This document shows, piece by piece, positions 45,814-53,786 of a stretch of 64,000 bases of DNA. This stretch comes from Muricomes intestini (lineage in GTDB: Bacteria > Bacillota > Clostridia > Lachnospirales > Lachnospiraceae): contig NZ_SLZZ01000001.1 in NCBI RefSeq assembly GCF_004346165.1, positions 265,225-329,224 of the forward strand, given 5' to 3'. The number at the start of each line of letters is the position of its first letter. Positions within the stretch are counted from its first letter, which is position 1. The position numbers and the translations under genes were made by a program. Below the pieces are notes generated by a model that had not been told where the DNA came from, ran no database searches, and saw only the letters and a program-made list of their open reading frames with translations.

Positions 45814-46461
45814 ATGAAAACAAACACGATTATTACGATTGGCAGACAGTTCGGTAGTGGAGGCCGTGAAATAGGCTATAAAGTTGCTGATGATTTTGGA
45901 ATTAAGTTATATGATAAAGAGATGCTGGCGCGTGCAGCAAAGGAAAGCGGAATCAGTGAAGAGATATTTGAGACTCATGATGAAAAGCCTACTAACAGCT
46001 TTTTGTATTCTCTGGTAATGGACACCTATTCTATGGGGTACAGCGGCAGTACTTATGCAGATATGCCGATTAATCACAAAGTTTTCCTGGCACAATTTGA
46101 CGCGATTAAAAAAATTGCCGATGAGGGGCCATGTATCTTAATAGGCCGGTGTGCAGATTATGCCCTGGAATCCTATGAGAATGTGGTCACCGTGTTTATA
46201 AATGCAGATATGGATATTCGAATCCGCAGAATTGCACGGAAATATGACCTTACAGATGCCAAGGCAAAGGACATGATCGCGAAGACTGACAAGAAGCGCT
46301 CCAGTTATTATAATTATTATACCAATAAGAAATGGTCAGATGCAGAAAGTTATGAATTATGCCTGAACAGCGGTGAACTCGGCGTGGAAGGGACTGCAAA
46401 GGCAATTGAACAATATGTAGCGCTCAAGGAAAGTATTAAAGCTGAAGATAAAAAACTCTAA
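45814..46461 (+). CDS. Cytidylate kinase-like family protein
   Basis: 215 aa P-loop kinase of the PF13189 type, with the nucleotide loop GRQFGSGGREIGYKVA and a basic lid region (RIRRIARKYDLTDAKAKDMI). True cytidylate kinase usually has another sequence and neighbourhood, so the substrate is open. ATG 45814 is chosen over an in-frame GTG at 45805. Monocistronic, ending at repeat A copy 3. Confidence 0.85.
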   Translation: MKTNTIITIGRQFGSGGREIGYKVADDFGIKLYDKEMLARAAKESGISEEIFETHDEKPTNSFLYSLVMDTYSMGYSGSTYADMPINHKVFLAQFDAIKKIADEGPCILIGRCADYALESYENVVTVFINADMDIRIRRIARKYDLTDAKAKDMIAKTDKKRSSYYNYYTNKKWSDAESYELCLNSGELGVEGTAKAIEQYVALKESIKAEDKKL

Positions 46462-46465
46462 TTTT

Positions 46466-46538
46466 ATGATACCAGGGTCCCAAAGTCATGCTTTTTCATG
46501 CAAGAATGAAACGCACGACCTTTTGACCCCAACATCAT
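46466..46538. repeat. Repeat family A, solo palindrome (copy 3)
   Basis: 73 bp that match only the last palindrome of the full element, bounded by ATGAT and ATCAT. It lies between two convergent genes, ending one base before the recombinase stop, and could serve as their shared terminator. Confidence 0.7.
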
Positions 46539-46539
46539 T

Positions 46540-47607
46540 TTATGGCTCTCTAAGCTTTACAGCTCCGGCAGCCTGCCTGCGGCGGTTCTCATCGATAGCC
46601 GCATAGTGTTTCTTGGTGGTATTTACATCTTTGTGGCCCAGAACATCGGCCACAAGGTAAATATCACCGGTTTCTTTATACAGCGAAGTGCCATAAGTGC
46701 TGCGCAGCTTGTGAGGAGTAATTTTCTTATTTGGTGTAACTTGTCTGGCATATTTTTTTACCATATTTTCTACAGCCTGTACCCCCAGCCTGCGTCTCTG
46801 TGAGGAGAAGAAAAGTGCATTTTCGTGACCGGGCAGGGGAACAGTAGACTGTCTTGTCGTATAGATATACATCTTTAATGCATTTTCAACTTCCTCTCCA
46901 AAATAGACAACCATTTCATTTCCGCCTTTGCGTGTCACTTTAACTCCATTATTTTTAAAGTCCACATCCTGGATGTCCAGTCCGACACATTCGGAGACAC
47001 GGATCCCGGTTCCCAGCAACAGAGTCAAAATTGCAAGATCTCTGTTCTTTGTTTTCTCAAAATAAACCTTTCGCTGACCGGTCAGGTCGTCACCGCCGTG
47101 TTCTACATATTCCAAAAGAGATGCCACTTCATCAGCATCCAGCCGGATGATTGCTTTGTCATGCAGCTTTGGCATATCTACCAGCAAAGCTGGGTTCTTT
47201 GAAATGGCCTGCCGCTTGAAAAAGTAGGCATAGAAACTTCTCAGTGCAGACATCTTGCGGGCAAGGCCTTTTTCCGTATTTGTAATTTGCTTATTCTCAG
47301 CACCTTTATAAACCTTCAAGTACTCCTCATATTCTTCGATATCGGCCGGTTCAATACGCTCCAGATCCTTTACAGTAAACATATCCATGGTATAGTCCTT
47401 GTATACAGGGTTATTCTCCAATAAAAAATGAAAGAACACACGAATGTCATAGGCATAAGATATTCGTGTTCTTGGGGAAGTTTTAGGCTCTATGGCACGA
47501 AAATAATCCTTTGCAAAAGAAGGCATAGTTTTTAGAATTTCCCTGAGCCGCAGTGTATTCTTTATGTAGGCCTGCTCATGATAAGTTTTTCTTTCTTTAT
47601 TAGACAT
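46540..47607 (-). CDS. Tyrosine recombinase (XerC/D-like)
   Basis: 355 aa. The N-terminal SAM-like core-binding domain (about 20-140) is followed by the catalytic domain with R in GTGIRVSECVGLD, H-X-X-R in HKLRSTYGT, and the C-terminal H and Y in LGHKDVNTTKKHYAAI. It may act in chromosome dimer resolution or another site-specific reaction. No phage or integron genes surround it, and its place beside the SOS unit suggests a resident chromosomal gene. Own promoter at 47649-47677. Confidence 0.88.
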   Translation of the reverse strand: MSNKERKTYHEQAYIKNTLRLREILKTMPSFAKDYFRAIEPKTSPRTRISYAYDIRVFFHFLLENNPVYKDYTMDMFTVKDLERIEPADIEEYEEYLKVYKGAENKQITNTEKGLARKMSALRSFYAYFFKRQAISKNPALLVDMPKLHDKAIIRLDADEVASLLEYVEHGGDDLTGQRKVYFEKTKNRDLAILTLLLGTGIRVSECVGLDIQDVDFKNNGVKVTRKGGNEMVVYFGEEVENALKMYIYTTRQSTVPLPGHENALFFSSQRRRLGVQAVENMVKKYARQVTPNKKITPHKLRSTYGTSLYKETGDIYLVADVLGHKDVNTTKKHYAAIDENRRRQAAGAVKLREP

Positions 47608-47648
47608 TTTGGCACCTCCATGCGTTAATTTAGCATTTACTGAGCATT

Positions 47649-47677
47649 ATTATAGCATATCTGAAGTTTTTCGTCTA
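47649..47677 (-). promoter_or_regulatory. Promoter of the tyrosine recombinase
   Basis: On the minus strand TAGACG (47677-47672), 17-bp spacer, TATAAT (47654-47649). No LexA box is seen here. Confidence 0.6.
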
Positions 47678-47712
47678 TATCTATTGGAAAAATCAGTATT
47701 TGTCGTATAGAT

Positions 47713-47756
47713 AGAAAAGATGCCATAAAGAAAACTTTGATCTTCTTTATGGCGTC
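47713..47756 (-). terminator. Terminator of the yneA-like gene
   Basis: A 14-bp stem (47719-47732 with 47743-47756, one wobble) followed on the minus strand by CTTTTCTAT. Confidence 0.75.
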
Positions 47757-47841
47757 TCTGGGTGAGTTTTATATATCAATATATGTAGGGATTACATATT
47801 GATACCATAATAATCTATCACTGAGAATAATCCGGCTAATA

Positions 47842-48216
47842 TTACTGTTTACTGACAAATTCTGTACTGTTATACATAATCATTAGATTCTGTCCGGCTT
47901 GAATGTGATCTGAATCCAAAGAATTCATTTCCTTTATCGCCCGTATATAGTCAGGTATAGAGTCATAATCTTTGGTAATGTATGTCCCTGCAATATCCCA
48001 TAATGTGTCACCGGGCTGAATCACAATGCTTTTATAGTATTTAAAATTAACAGGTTCCTCATTGTTGCTGTTGTGTGCTGAACTCAGCATGCTTCCGAAC
48101 AGTGCACATGCACCAAAAACAATAAATACAGTAATAACTGATATAATAACGAGCCGGCGTAATTTCTGTTGTCGCTTATGGGCGGCTGCCTTTATATTGT
48201 TGCTTCTGCTTTCCAT
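47842..48216 (-). CDS. yneA: LysM-domain membrane protein, YneA-like SOS division inhibitor
   Basis: 124 aa. A basic N-terminus, one transmembrane helix (about residues 22-45) and a C-terminal LysM domain (IVIQPGDTLWDIAGTYI to IQAGQNLMIMY). This is the layout of YneA in Bacillus, a peptidoglycan-binding protein made on DNA damage to delay division, and as there it is divergent from lexA. Its consensus promoter is overlaid by LexA boxes, which strongly supports SOS control. Other LysM proteins share the architecture, so the name rests on context. Confidence 0.82.
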   Translation of the reverse strand: MESRSNNIKAAAHKRQQKLRRLVIISVITVFIVFGACALFGSMLSSAHNSNNEEPVNFKYYKSIVIQPGDTLWDIAGTYITKDYDSIPDYIRAIKEMNSLDSDHIQAGQNLMIMYNSTEFVSKQ

Positions 48217-48272
48217 TATGTCACCCCCTGTGGTATTCTCCTATTTTACAAGTTTATTTGTCTAAGTAAATA

Positions 48273-48286
48273 CGAACATTTGTTCT
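48273..48286. promoter_or_regulatory. LexA box 1
   Basis: CGAACATTTGTTCT, one mismatch to CGAAC-N4-GTTCG. It lies just downstream of the yneA start point on the minus strand. Confidence 0.8.
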
Positions 48287-48297
48287 CTATGAGATAA

Positions 48298-48326
48298 ATT
48301 ATATTACACGAACACATGTTTGTCAA
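48298..48326 (-). promoter_or_regulatory. Consensus promoter of the yneA-like gene
   Basis: On the minus strand TTGACA (48326-48321), 17-bp spacer, TATAAT (48303-48298): perfect boxes and spacing. LexA box 2 covers the spacer and touches the -35, so strong expression should need LexA cleavage. Confidence 0.88.
48309..48322. promoter_or_regulatory. LexA box 2
   Basis: CGAACACATGTTTG, one mismatch to CGAAC-N4-GTTCG, inside the yneA promoter. Confidence 0.8.
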
Positions 48327-48344
48327 TACTTTAAATACGGTTTT

Positions 48345-48358
48345 CGAACATATTTTCG
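48345..48358. promoter_or_regulatory. LexA box 3
   Basis: CGAACATATTTTCG, one mismatch. It lies 10 bases before the lexA -35 box and 18 bases behind the yneA -35 box, fitting autoregulation of lexA. Confidence 0.7.
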
Positions 48359-48368
48359 TAACAAGTGT

Positions 48369-48397
48369 TTGCTTTTTTAATTCAAGTATGATAATAT
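48369..48397 (+). promoter_or_regulatory. Promoter of lexA
   Basis: TTGCTT (48369-48374), 17-bp spacer, TAATAT (48392-48397). Initiation would be at about 48404, inside repeat A copy 2, giving a leader of about 230 bases. A second TATAAT at 48580-48585, after the repeat, lacks a clear -35. Confidence 0.55.
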
Positions 48398-48577
48398 GAT
48401 ACCAGGGTTCCAAGGTCATGCGTTTCATGCTTGCATGAAAAAGCATGACCTTGGGGCCCATAAAACATGAGAAAGTAGCCCGAGCAGGGCGGATTTCGAA
48501 TGTTTTTAGGATTGCGGGAGCACAAAGTGCGGAGCAATCCGTAGGTATCAGGGGGCAAAATACCTTTTGACCCCTAC
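48396..48577 (-). repeat. Repeat family A, full copy 2 (182 bp)
   Basis: It is the inverted counterpart of 19431-19612, the same length and nearly identical. It fills the gap between the LexA boxes and the lexA start. The terminal palindrome faces the promoter and the GGGG-CAAAA hairpin faces lexA. Confidence 0.85.
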
Positions 48578-48635
48578 ATTATAATATGTTTACAAGATTA
48601 ATTTGTACGGATAGATAGAAATCGGGGAGGGAGTT

Positions 48636-49250
48636 ATGTCGCAGGGCAAGATCAGCAAAAAGCAGTTGGAGATATTGGAATACATAAAGGCGCAGATACT
48701 GGGGAGAGGTTTTCCTCCTTCAGTACGTGAGATTTGTGAAGCAGTGGAGCTAAAGTCTACTTCTTCTGTGCACTCTCACCTTGAAACCCTGGAAAAGAAT
48801 GGATATATAAGAAGAGACCCCACGAAACCGAGGGCGATAGAGATTTTGGATGATACATTCAATCTGACAAGGCGTGAAGTGGTAAATGTTCCACTCGTTG
48901 GGAGTGTTGCTGCAGGAGAGCCTTTGCTTGCCCAGGAGCATATTGAAAATTACTTTCCTATCCCAATGGAATTTATGCCCAATAATCAGACCTTTATGCT
49001 GAAAGTAAAGGGAGAAAGTATGATTAATGCGGGTATTCTTGAGGGGGATATGGTGCTGGTGGAGCAGGCTCAGACGGCTTCCAATGGAGACATGGTAGTT
49101 GCACTTATAGAGGATGGGGCTACTGTCAAGACATTTTACAAGGAGAAGGGGTATTATCGGCTTCAGCCGGAGAATGATGATATGGATCCGATTATTGTAA
49201 ACGAGGTATCAATTCTCGGCAAGGTAATCGGTGTTTTCCGCTTTTTCTAG
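48636..49250 (+). CDS. lexA: SOS repressor LexA
   Basis: 204 aa. The N-terminal winged helix (QLEILEYIKAQILGRGFPPSVREI, with SSVHSHLETLEKNGYI as recognition helix region) is followed by the self-cleavage site A-G in VAAGEPLL. The catalytic serine lies in KGESMINAG and the lysine in ATVKTFYKE. RecA filaments trigger cleavage. GGGGAGGG precedes the ATG. Controls at least the divergent yneA-like gene and probably itself. Confidence 0.97.
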   Translation: MSQGKISKKQLEILEYIKAQILGRGFPPSVREICEAVELKSTSSVHSHLETLEKNGYIRRDPTKPRAIEILDDTFNLTRREVVNVPLVGSVAAGEPLLAQEHIENYFPIPMEFMPNNQTFMLKVKGESMINAGILEGDMVLVEQAQTASNGDMVVALIEDGATVKTFYKEKGYYRLQPENDDMDPIIVNEVSILGKVIGVFRFF

Positions 49251-49292
49251 AGTAGAGAAAGCCTCAAGTTGTCTGCAATAAATGCTGCAATT

Positions 49293-49349
49293 CAAAAAAG
49301 CAGGAGAAAAAGAAACATGCTTTTAGAGTAATGCCTCTCTTCTCCTGCT
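49293..49349 (-). terminator. Terminator at the end of the rsfS operon
   Basis: A perfect 10-bp stem (AGCAGGAGAA with TTCTCCTGCT) and large loop. On the minus strand it is followed by TTTTTTGAA, so it serves the minus-strand operon; it may also stop lexA transcripts. Confidence 0.7.
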
Positions 49350-49352
49350 CGT

Positions 49353-49703
49353 CTATAGAGTTTCAATGTTTACGTCTTTTCCATCCCGCCAAATTCTTTC
49401 CAGATCATAGAACAGCCTGTTTTCCTTATCAAAGATATGCACAATGACATCACCAAAGTCAAGCAGAACCCAATTTCCCGTACCATATCCTTCTCGTTGC
49501 CTTAACTGATACCCTGCCTTATGCAGACAATCTTCCACATTGTCTACAAGGGCTCTGACCTGATTGTCGTTGCTTCCATTTGCAATGATAAAGTAATCTG
49601 CAAGGACGGAAACTTGGGAAATATCAATGATTTTGATATCTTCACCCTTTTTCTCATTCAATGCATTGTAAGCAATATGTGCCATTTCCTTTGCTTTTTC
49701 CAT
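49353..49703 (-). CDS. rsfS: Ribosome silencing factor RsfS
   Basis: 116 aa protein that binds L14 and blocks subunit joining when nutrients fall. Family segments are DIKIIDISQVSVLADYFIIANGSND and GTGNWVLLDFGDVIVHIFD. Last gene of the obgE-yhbY-nadD-yqeK-rsfS run. Confidence 0.96.
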   Translation of the reverse strand: MEKAKEMAHIAYNALNEKKGEDIKIIDISQVSVLADYFIIANGSNDNQVRALVDNVEDCLHKAGYQLRQREGYGTGNWVLLDFGDVIVHIFDKENRLFYDLERIWRDGKDVNIETL

Positions 49704-49720
49704 AACACCCTCCTTGTAAT

Positions 49721-50293
49721 TTATTTTTTTGTATAGTATTCATAAGTTTTTATTGTCATAGGATCAATATCTCTTCCCATTTTCTTCAGATAAGAAATTG
49801 TGGAACCTGCACTTAACGCGACAGCCTCCTCAATGTTGGAAAATGCAACGTATCTCACTTTGTCGAGAACAGGGATTGCTATCCTTCCCGGCTCTATATA
49901 ATCGGCGATATATATGATTTTTTCCAGTAACGTCATATCTGGTTTACCGGTAGTATGATAAGTGATAGCATTTAAAACTTCTGAATCTTCTATACTATAT
50001 TCATGCTCCGTAAGATATGTCCCGAGTTTTGCATGTATCAATGCAGGCATCTTTAATTCCGATTCTGTGAGAGGGATTTTGTATTCTCTGCATAATCTTT
50101 TCTGTTCTTTTATAGAATACTCCTTACCGCAGTCATGAAGAAGTCCCGCAAGCATAGCTTTCTCCATATTTCCTTTGTGACACATGGAAAGTGATGCAGC
50201 TGTGTACATGACACCGATTGTGTGCCTGTACCGCTCCGGCCTTAAATGCTTTTCTAATTTTCTCTGAATCCCTGTAATAATATCCTCTGTCAT
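49721..50293 (-). CDS. yqeK: YqeK-family HD phosphohydrolase
   Basis: 190 aa HD-domain protein with metal residues in AGLLHDCGKEYS and the earlier YRHTIGVMYTA. Members hydrolyse diadenosine tetraphosphate symmetrically. Between nadD and rsfS, its usual place in Firmicutes. Confidence 0.94.
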   Translation of the reverse strand: MTEDIITGIQRKLEKHLRPERYRHTIGVMYTAASLSMCHKGNMEKAMLAGLLHDCGKEYSIKEQKRLCREYKIPLTESELKMPALIHAKLGTYLTEHEYSIEDSEVLNAITYHTTGKPDMTLLEKIIYIADYIEPGRIAIPVLDKVRYVAFSNIEEAVALSAGSTISYLKKMGRDIDPMTIKTYEYYTKK

Positions 50294-50310
50294 GAATGCC
50301 TCCTGCTTAT

Positions 50311-50913
50311 CTACATATATAAATGATGTTCTTTGATATAATCGGCAACTGTGTCCGGGACCATATAATGAACTGTAAGCCCCATAGCTGCCCGCTTTCT
50401 TATTGTAGTAGAGGAAATTTCAAGCAGCGGTGCTCTCAAAAGCTCAATATCTGCGTTATACTTCTTTTTCAGATATGAAATCTGCTTCTTCATATCTCCT
50501 ACATCTTTATCATCTCTCATTGCAGCAAGTATGGTACAAGTGGTAAACATGCCTTTAAAATACTTCCATTTTTCTATAGCAAAAAGAGAATCTGCCCCTA
50601 AGATGAAATAAAATTGATTTCCAGGGTACATCTTGTGAAAATCCAGCATTGTCTGGTAGGTATACGAATGAATCCCCTCCTTCGCTTCATGCAGAGAAAG
50701 CTTAAAATGAGGGGAACCGCTTATGGCGAGCTTAACCATCTCAATCCGGTGCTTCAAAGATGTGTCCATTTCTTCTGCATCTTTGTGTGGGGGATTACCG
50801 TTAGGAAGAAACCATATTTCATCGAGATTAAATTCTTCAAAAGCAAACTCACCCAAAAGCAGATGTCCTATATGAATTGGGTCAAATGTGCCTCCCATAA
50901 TACCAATTTTCAT
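50311..50913 (-). CDS. nadD: Nicotinate-nucleotide adenylyltransferase
   Basis: Makes deamido-NAD from nicotinate mononucleotide and ATP. It is 200 aa with GGTFDPIHIGH (nucleotidyltransferase HxGH-type) and ISSTTIRKR near the C-terminus. The ten-base gap to yhbY indicates one transcript. Confidence 0.96.
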   Translation of the reverse strand: MKIGIMGGTFDPIHIGHLLLGEFAFEEFNLDEIWFLPNGNPPHKDAEEMDTSLKHRIEMVKLAISGSPHFKLSLHEAKEGIHSYTYQTMLDFHKMYPGNQFYFILGADSLFAIEKWKYFKGMFTTCTILAAMRDDKDVGDMKKQISYLKKKYNADIELLRAPLLEISSTTIRKRAAMGLTVHYMVPDTVADYIKEHHLYM

Positions 50914-50922
50914 AATACTTAC

Positions 50923-51213
50923 CTACGGAAGTACGATTTTCTTCTTGTCGTCCTTCCCCTCTCTGTATAATACAATTTTTTTGCCGATCACCTGTACGAC
51001 CTGTGAATGTGTTCTTTCCCCTATCATACTAGCCAGCTCCTTTGGGTTATCTCCACAGTTCTGCAGTACATTGATTTTAATCAATTCACGGGCATCCAGT
51101 GCCTCTGAGATGGCCTCGGTAAGTCCAGGTGTTATACTGGATTTACCAATTTGGAAGATAGGCTCCATTGTCATTGCAAGACTTTTTAAATATGCTCTCT
51201 GTTTTGTGGTCAT
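50923..51213 (-). CDS. yhbY: CRM-domain RNA-binding protein YhbY
   Basis: 96 aa ribosome-assembly protein with the pattern YLKSLAMTMEPIFQIGKSSITPG. The RNA-contact loop normally reads GKxG; here it is GKSS, so the second glycine is lost. The rest of the fold looks intact. Confidence 0.92.
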   Translation of the reverse strand: MTTKQRAYLKSLAMTMEPIFQIGKSSITPGLTEAISEALDARELIKINVLQNCGDNPKELASMIGERTHSQVVQVIGKKIVLYREGKDDKKKIVLP

Positions 51214-51233
51214 TATTTTTTCTCCTGTTACTG

Positions 51234-52517
51234 TTATTTATAATAATCAAACTGTAATCCGTACATTTTAACTGTATCACCCTCCTGAATCCCGGCATTT
51301 TCTAATTTTTCCAAAATCCCCGCATCTTTGAGAAACTTCTGGAAAAATGCAAATCCCTTTTCCGAATCCAGATTAGTGTATCCCAACATTTTTTCTATCT
51401 TAGGACCTTCAACAATATACAAGTCGTTTTCCTTTTCTACTGTATACGGAAGATCCTCATAAATCAGCTCATCCTCCGGAAAGTATTCCTGTTCAAATAT
51501 AACAGGTTTCTCACCTATATGCTGCAGTTGTTCACTTACATAATACAGAAGCTTTTGAATTCCCTGTCCGGACACACCCGAAATTGGAAATACCCGTATC
51601 CCCTTGGGCTCAAATTCAGCCTTTAGCCTGTCCACCGGGTCCTCATCACCGTCAAAAATTAAATCGATCTTGTTGGCTGCGATTACCTGAGGGCGCATAG
51701 CTATCTCAGGGTTATATGCCGTCAGTTCGGCATTGATCTTGTAGATATCATCTACGGGATCTCTCCCTTCAGTTCCTGCTGCATCCACAACATGAATCAT
51801 CATTTTAGTACGCTCAATATGGCGCAGAAACTCATGCCCCAGTCCCACACCTTCTGATGCTCCCTCAATCAGCCCTGGGACATCGGCCATCACAAATCCA
51901 TGGGTGCCTTCCAAATCAACCACCCCCAGATTTGGATTCAAGGTGGTAAAATGATAGTTAGCTATTTTGGGGTCAGCATTGGTTACCCTGGAAAGCAATG
52001 TGGACTTCCCTACATTCGGAAATCCAATCAATCCCACATCAGCGATGACCTTTAATTCTAGATTGACTTCAAGCTCCATGGAAGGCTGTCCCGGCTGCGC
52101 GTACTTGGGAACCTGCATGGTTGCAGTAGCGAAGTGCTGGTTTCCTAAACCACCCCGGCCTCCTTTTAAAATCACCTGTCTGCGGTTACTGCCAGACATA
52201 TCGGCAACAACCTTGCCTGTCTTTTCCTCTTTTACCACAGTTCCCTCCGGAACTTTCAATACAAGATCTTTTCCGTCTTTTCCGTGGCATCGGCGCTTCC
52301 CGCCTTCTTCCCCGTCACCGGCAGCATATTTTCTTTTGTGCCGAAAATCTGCCAGTGTATTTAGCCCTCCGTCTACCTCAAAAATCAGATCGCCGCCTTT
52401 TCCGCCGTCTCCTCCGTCAGGCCCTCCGTTAGGTACGTACAGCTCCCGTCTGAAACTGCAGTGCCCATCTCCGCCTTTTCCGGACTTTATAAAAATTTTA
52501 GCTCTGTCTGCAAACAT
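51234..52517 (-). CDS. obgE: GTPase ObgE/CgtA
   Basis: 427 aa large-subunit assembly and stress GTPase. The glycine-rich Obg fold (residues 1-158) is followed by the G domain with GFPNVGKSTLL (G1), the switch region NYHFTTLNPNLG, DVPGLIEGA (G3) and NKIDL (G4), then a C-terminal OCT domain. Own extended -10 promoter after the rpmA terminator. Confidence 0.97.
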   Translation of the reverse strand: MFADRAKIFIKSGKGGDGHCSFRRELYVPNGGPDGGDGGKGGDLIFEVDGGLNTLADFRHKRKYAAGDGEEGGKRRCHGKDGKDLVLKVPEGTVVKEEKTGKVVADMSGSNRRQVILKGGRGGLGNQHFATATMQVPKYAQPGQPSMELEVNLELKVIADVGLIGFPNVGKSTLLSRVTNADPKIANYHFTTLNPNLGVVDLEGTHGFVMADVPGLIEGASEGVGLGHEFLRHIERTKMMIHVVDAAGTEGRDPVDDIYKINAELTAYNPEIAMRPQVIAANKIDLIFDGDEDPVDRLKAEFEPKGIRVFPISGVSGQGIQKLLYYVSEQLQHIGEKPVIFEQEYFPEDELIYEDLPYTVEKENDLYIVEGPKIEKMLGYTNLDSEKGFAFFQKFLKDAGILEKLENAGIQEGDTVKMYGLQFDYYK

Positions 52518-52566
52518 AATCTATATCCTTTTCTTATTACTATCTTTGTCACTTTTCAACTTTTTT

Positions 52567-52575
52567 ATTATATCA
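52567..52575 (-). promoter_or_regulatory. Extended -10 promoter of obgE
   Basis: TGATATAAT on the minus strand (TATAAT at 52572-52567 with TG one base upstream). No good -35 box. Confidence 0.6.
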
Positions 52576-52671
52576 TACGAGTTTTGTTTTTACTATTAAT
52601 AAATGAATAAAGAGTTTAGCTTGCCAGACTCTCGCGCTGAAGCACGGCCGCTTTATTCGTTCTCTATTATA

Positions 52672-52704
52672 TAAAAGCCCCAGACCATTCATCAGGTCTG
52701 AGGC
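52672..52704 (-). terminator. Terminator after rpmA
   Basis: Stem GCC-TCAGACC pairing with GGTCTG-GGC, followed on the minus strand by TTTTATAT. It separates the rplU-prp-rpmA transcript from obgE. Confidence 0.8.
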
Positions 52705-52714
52705 CGCTTATGCA

Positions 52715-52999
52715 CTATTCAGCTACAGGATAGATAGAAACTTGCTTCTTATCTCTTCCTTTTCTTTCGTATCTGACAACACCGTCAACTAAAGCAAACA
52801 AAGTATCATCACCGCCGCGTTTTACATTCACACCCGGGTGAATTCTTGTCCCGCGCTGTCTGTAAAGGATATTTCCGGCTTTTACAAACTGTCCGTCAGC
52901 TCTCTTGGCACCTAATCTTTTTGATTCGGAGTCACGGCCGTTCTTAGAAGAACCAACTCCTTTTTTATGAGCAAAATATTGAAGGTTCAATTTCATCAT
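52715..52999 (-). CDS. rpmA: Ribosomal protein L27 with cleavable N-terminal leader
   Basis: 94 aa. The N-terminus [14 protein letters not shown] carries the extension known in Firmicutes, LNLQ(F/Y)FA before HKKG. In Staphylococcus aureus this is cut by the Prp protease to expose the functional L27 end at the peptidyl-transferase centre. The prp gene is directly upstream here. Confidence 0.97.
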   Translation of the reverse strand: MMKLNLQYFAHKKGVGSSKNGRDSESKRLGAKRADGQFVKAGNILYRQRGTRIHPGVNVKRGGDDTLFALVDGVVRYERKGRDKKQVSIYPVAE

Positions 53000-53004
53000 G
53001 GTTA

Positions 53005-53349
53005 TTACACCTCCTTAAAGATAATATCAATGTATGGTTCATAATCGCTGTCTTCTTCTATTTCCTGTAAACCAAGGATCATAGTATCTAACAGTAATTC
53101 GGCATCATGTGTAGGTCCTGCGCTCCCGGTAAAACGGAATTCAATCCGTCCCTGTGCATCGGAATCATCCGAAACAACAGACATCTCATCCGATGTATAC
53201 TTTTCAAGTGCGTTGAGAGTATTAATGATGAGAGCTGATGCCGCGGCACATACGATGTCCATCCCTTCATCAGAGAATCCTGCGTGTCCCTTTACGTCAA
53301 AACCTATATATTCATGCCTGTCTGTCTTGTAAATGGTTACCTTAATCAT
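53005..53349 (-). CDS. prp: Ribosomal-processing cysteine protease Prp
   Basis: 114 aa. The catalytic histidine is in [13 protein letters not shown] and the cysteine in [13 protein letters not shown]. It processes L27, whose gene follows after five bases. rplU lies 11 bases upstream, the usual Firmicutes order L21-Prp-L27. Confidence 0.95.
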   Translation of the reverse strand: MIKVTIYKTDRHEYIGFDVKGHAGFSDEGMDIVCAAASALIINTLNALEKYTSDEMSVVSDDSDAQGRIEFRFTGSAGPTHDAELLLDTMILGLQEIEEDSDYEPYIDIIFKEV

Positions 53350-53360
53350 CCCGGCACCGA

Positions 53361-53669
53361 CTAAGCATTGATCTTGTCAATCTTCACTGCAGTATACTGT
53401 TGTCTGTGACCATTTTTCTTATGGTATCCAGTTTTTCTCTTATACTTATAAACAATTACTTTTTTTGCTTTTCCATTACCAACTACAGAAGCTGTAACTG
53501 TTGCACCATCGACTGTAGGATTACCAACGACAAGCTTGTCATTGTTCACTGCAAGTACCTGGTCAAATGTATAAGTCTCTCCAGCTTCTACACCAAGTTT
53601 TTCTACTTTAATGATATCGCCTTCGGCTACTTTGTACTGTTTACCACCTGTTGCTATAATTGCGTACAT
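53361..53669 (-). CDS. rplU: Ribosomal protein L21
   Basis: 102 aa from the ATG at 53669 ([14 protein letters not shown]), with AGGAGG upstream. A longer in-frame reading to 53699 has no ribosome site and does not fit the family. C-terminal [22 protein letters not shown] is the rRNA-binding tail. Confidence 0.97.
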   Translation of the reverse strand: MYAIIATGGKQYKVAEGDIIKVEKLGVEAGETYTFDQVLAVNNDKLVVGNPTVDGATVTASVVGNGKAKKVIVYKYKRKTGYHKKNGHRQQYTAVKIDKINA

Positions 53670-53756
53670 ATGGCACCTCCTATTATCATTACTCGCCAAT
53701 TACGGTGTCTGCCGGATGGCAAAACTTTAAAACCTCACTGTGCGGCATACTGGTGT
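53670..53756 (-). other. Leader of the rplU-prp-rpmA transcript
   Basis: About 80 transcribed bases before rplU with GCCGCACAGTGAGG and GCCATCCGGCAGAC segments that can pair locally. Firmicutes rplU operons often have an autoregulatory L21 leader. I cannot confirm the consensus structure by eye. Confidence 0.35.
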
Positions 53757-53786
53757 AGTATAGCATATGTAGTCTTATAATGTCAA
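53757..53786 (-). promoter_or_regulatory. Promoter of rplU-prp-rpmA
   Basis: Minus strand TTGACA (53786-53781), 18-bp spacer, TATACT (53762-53757). It lies across the 3' end of the CBS gene. Confidence 0.8.

Noticed and set aside
46540..47607. Integrase of a mobile element
   Set aside because: No attachment-site duplication, excision or phage genes, and no tRNA nearby. It sits beside the SOS genes as a resident gene.
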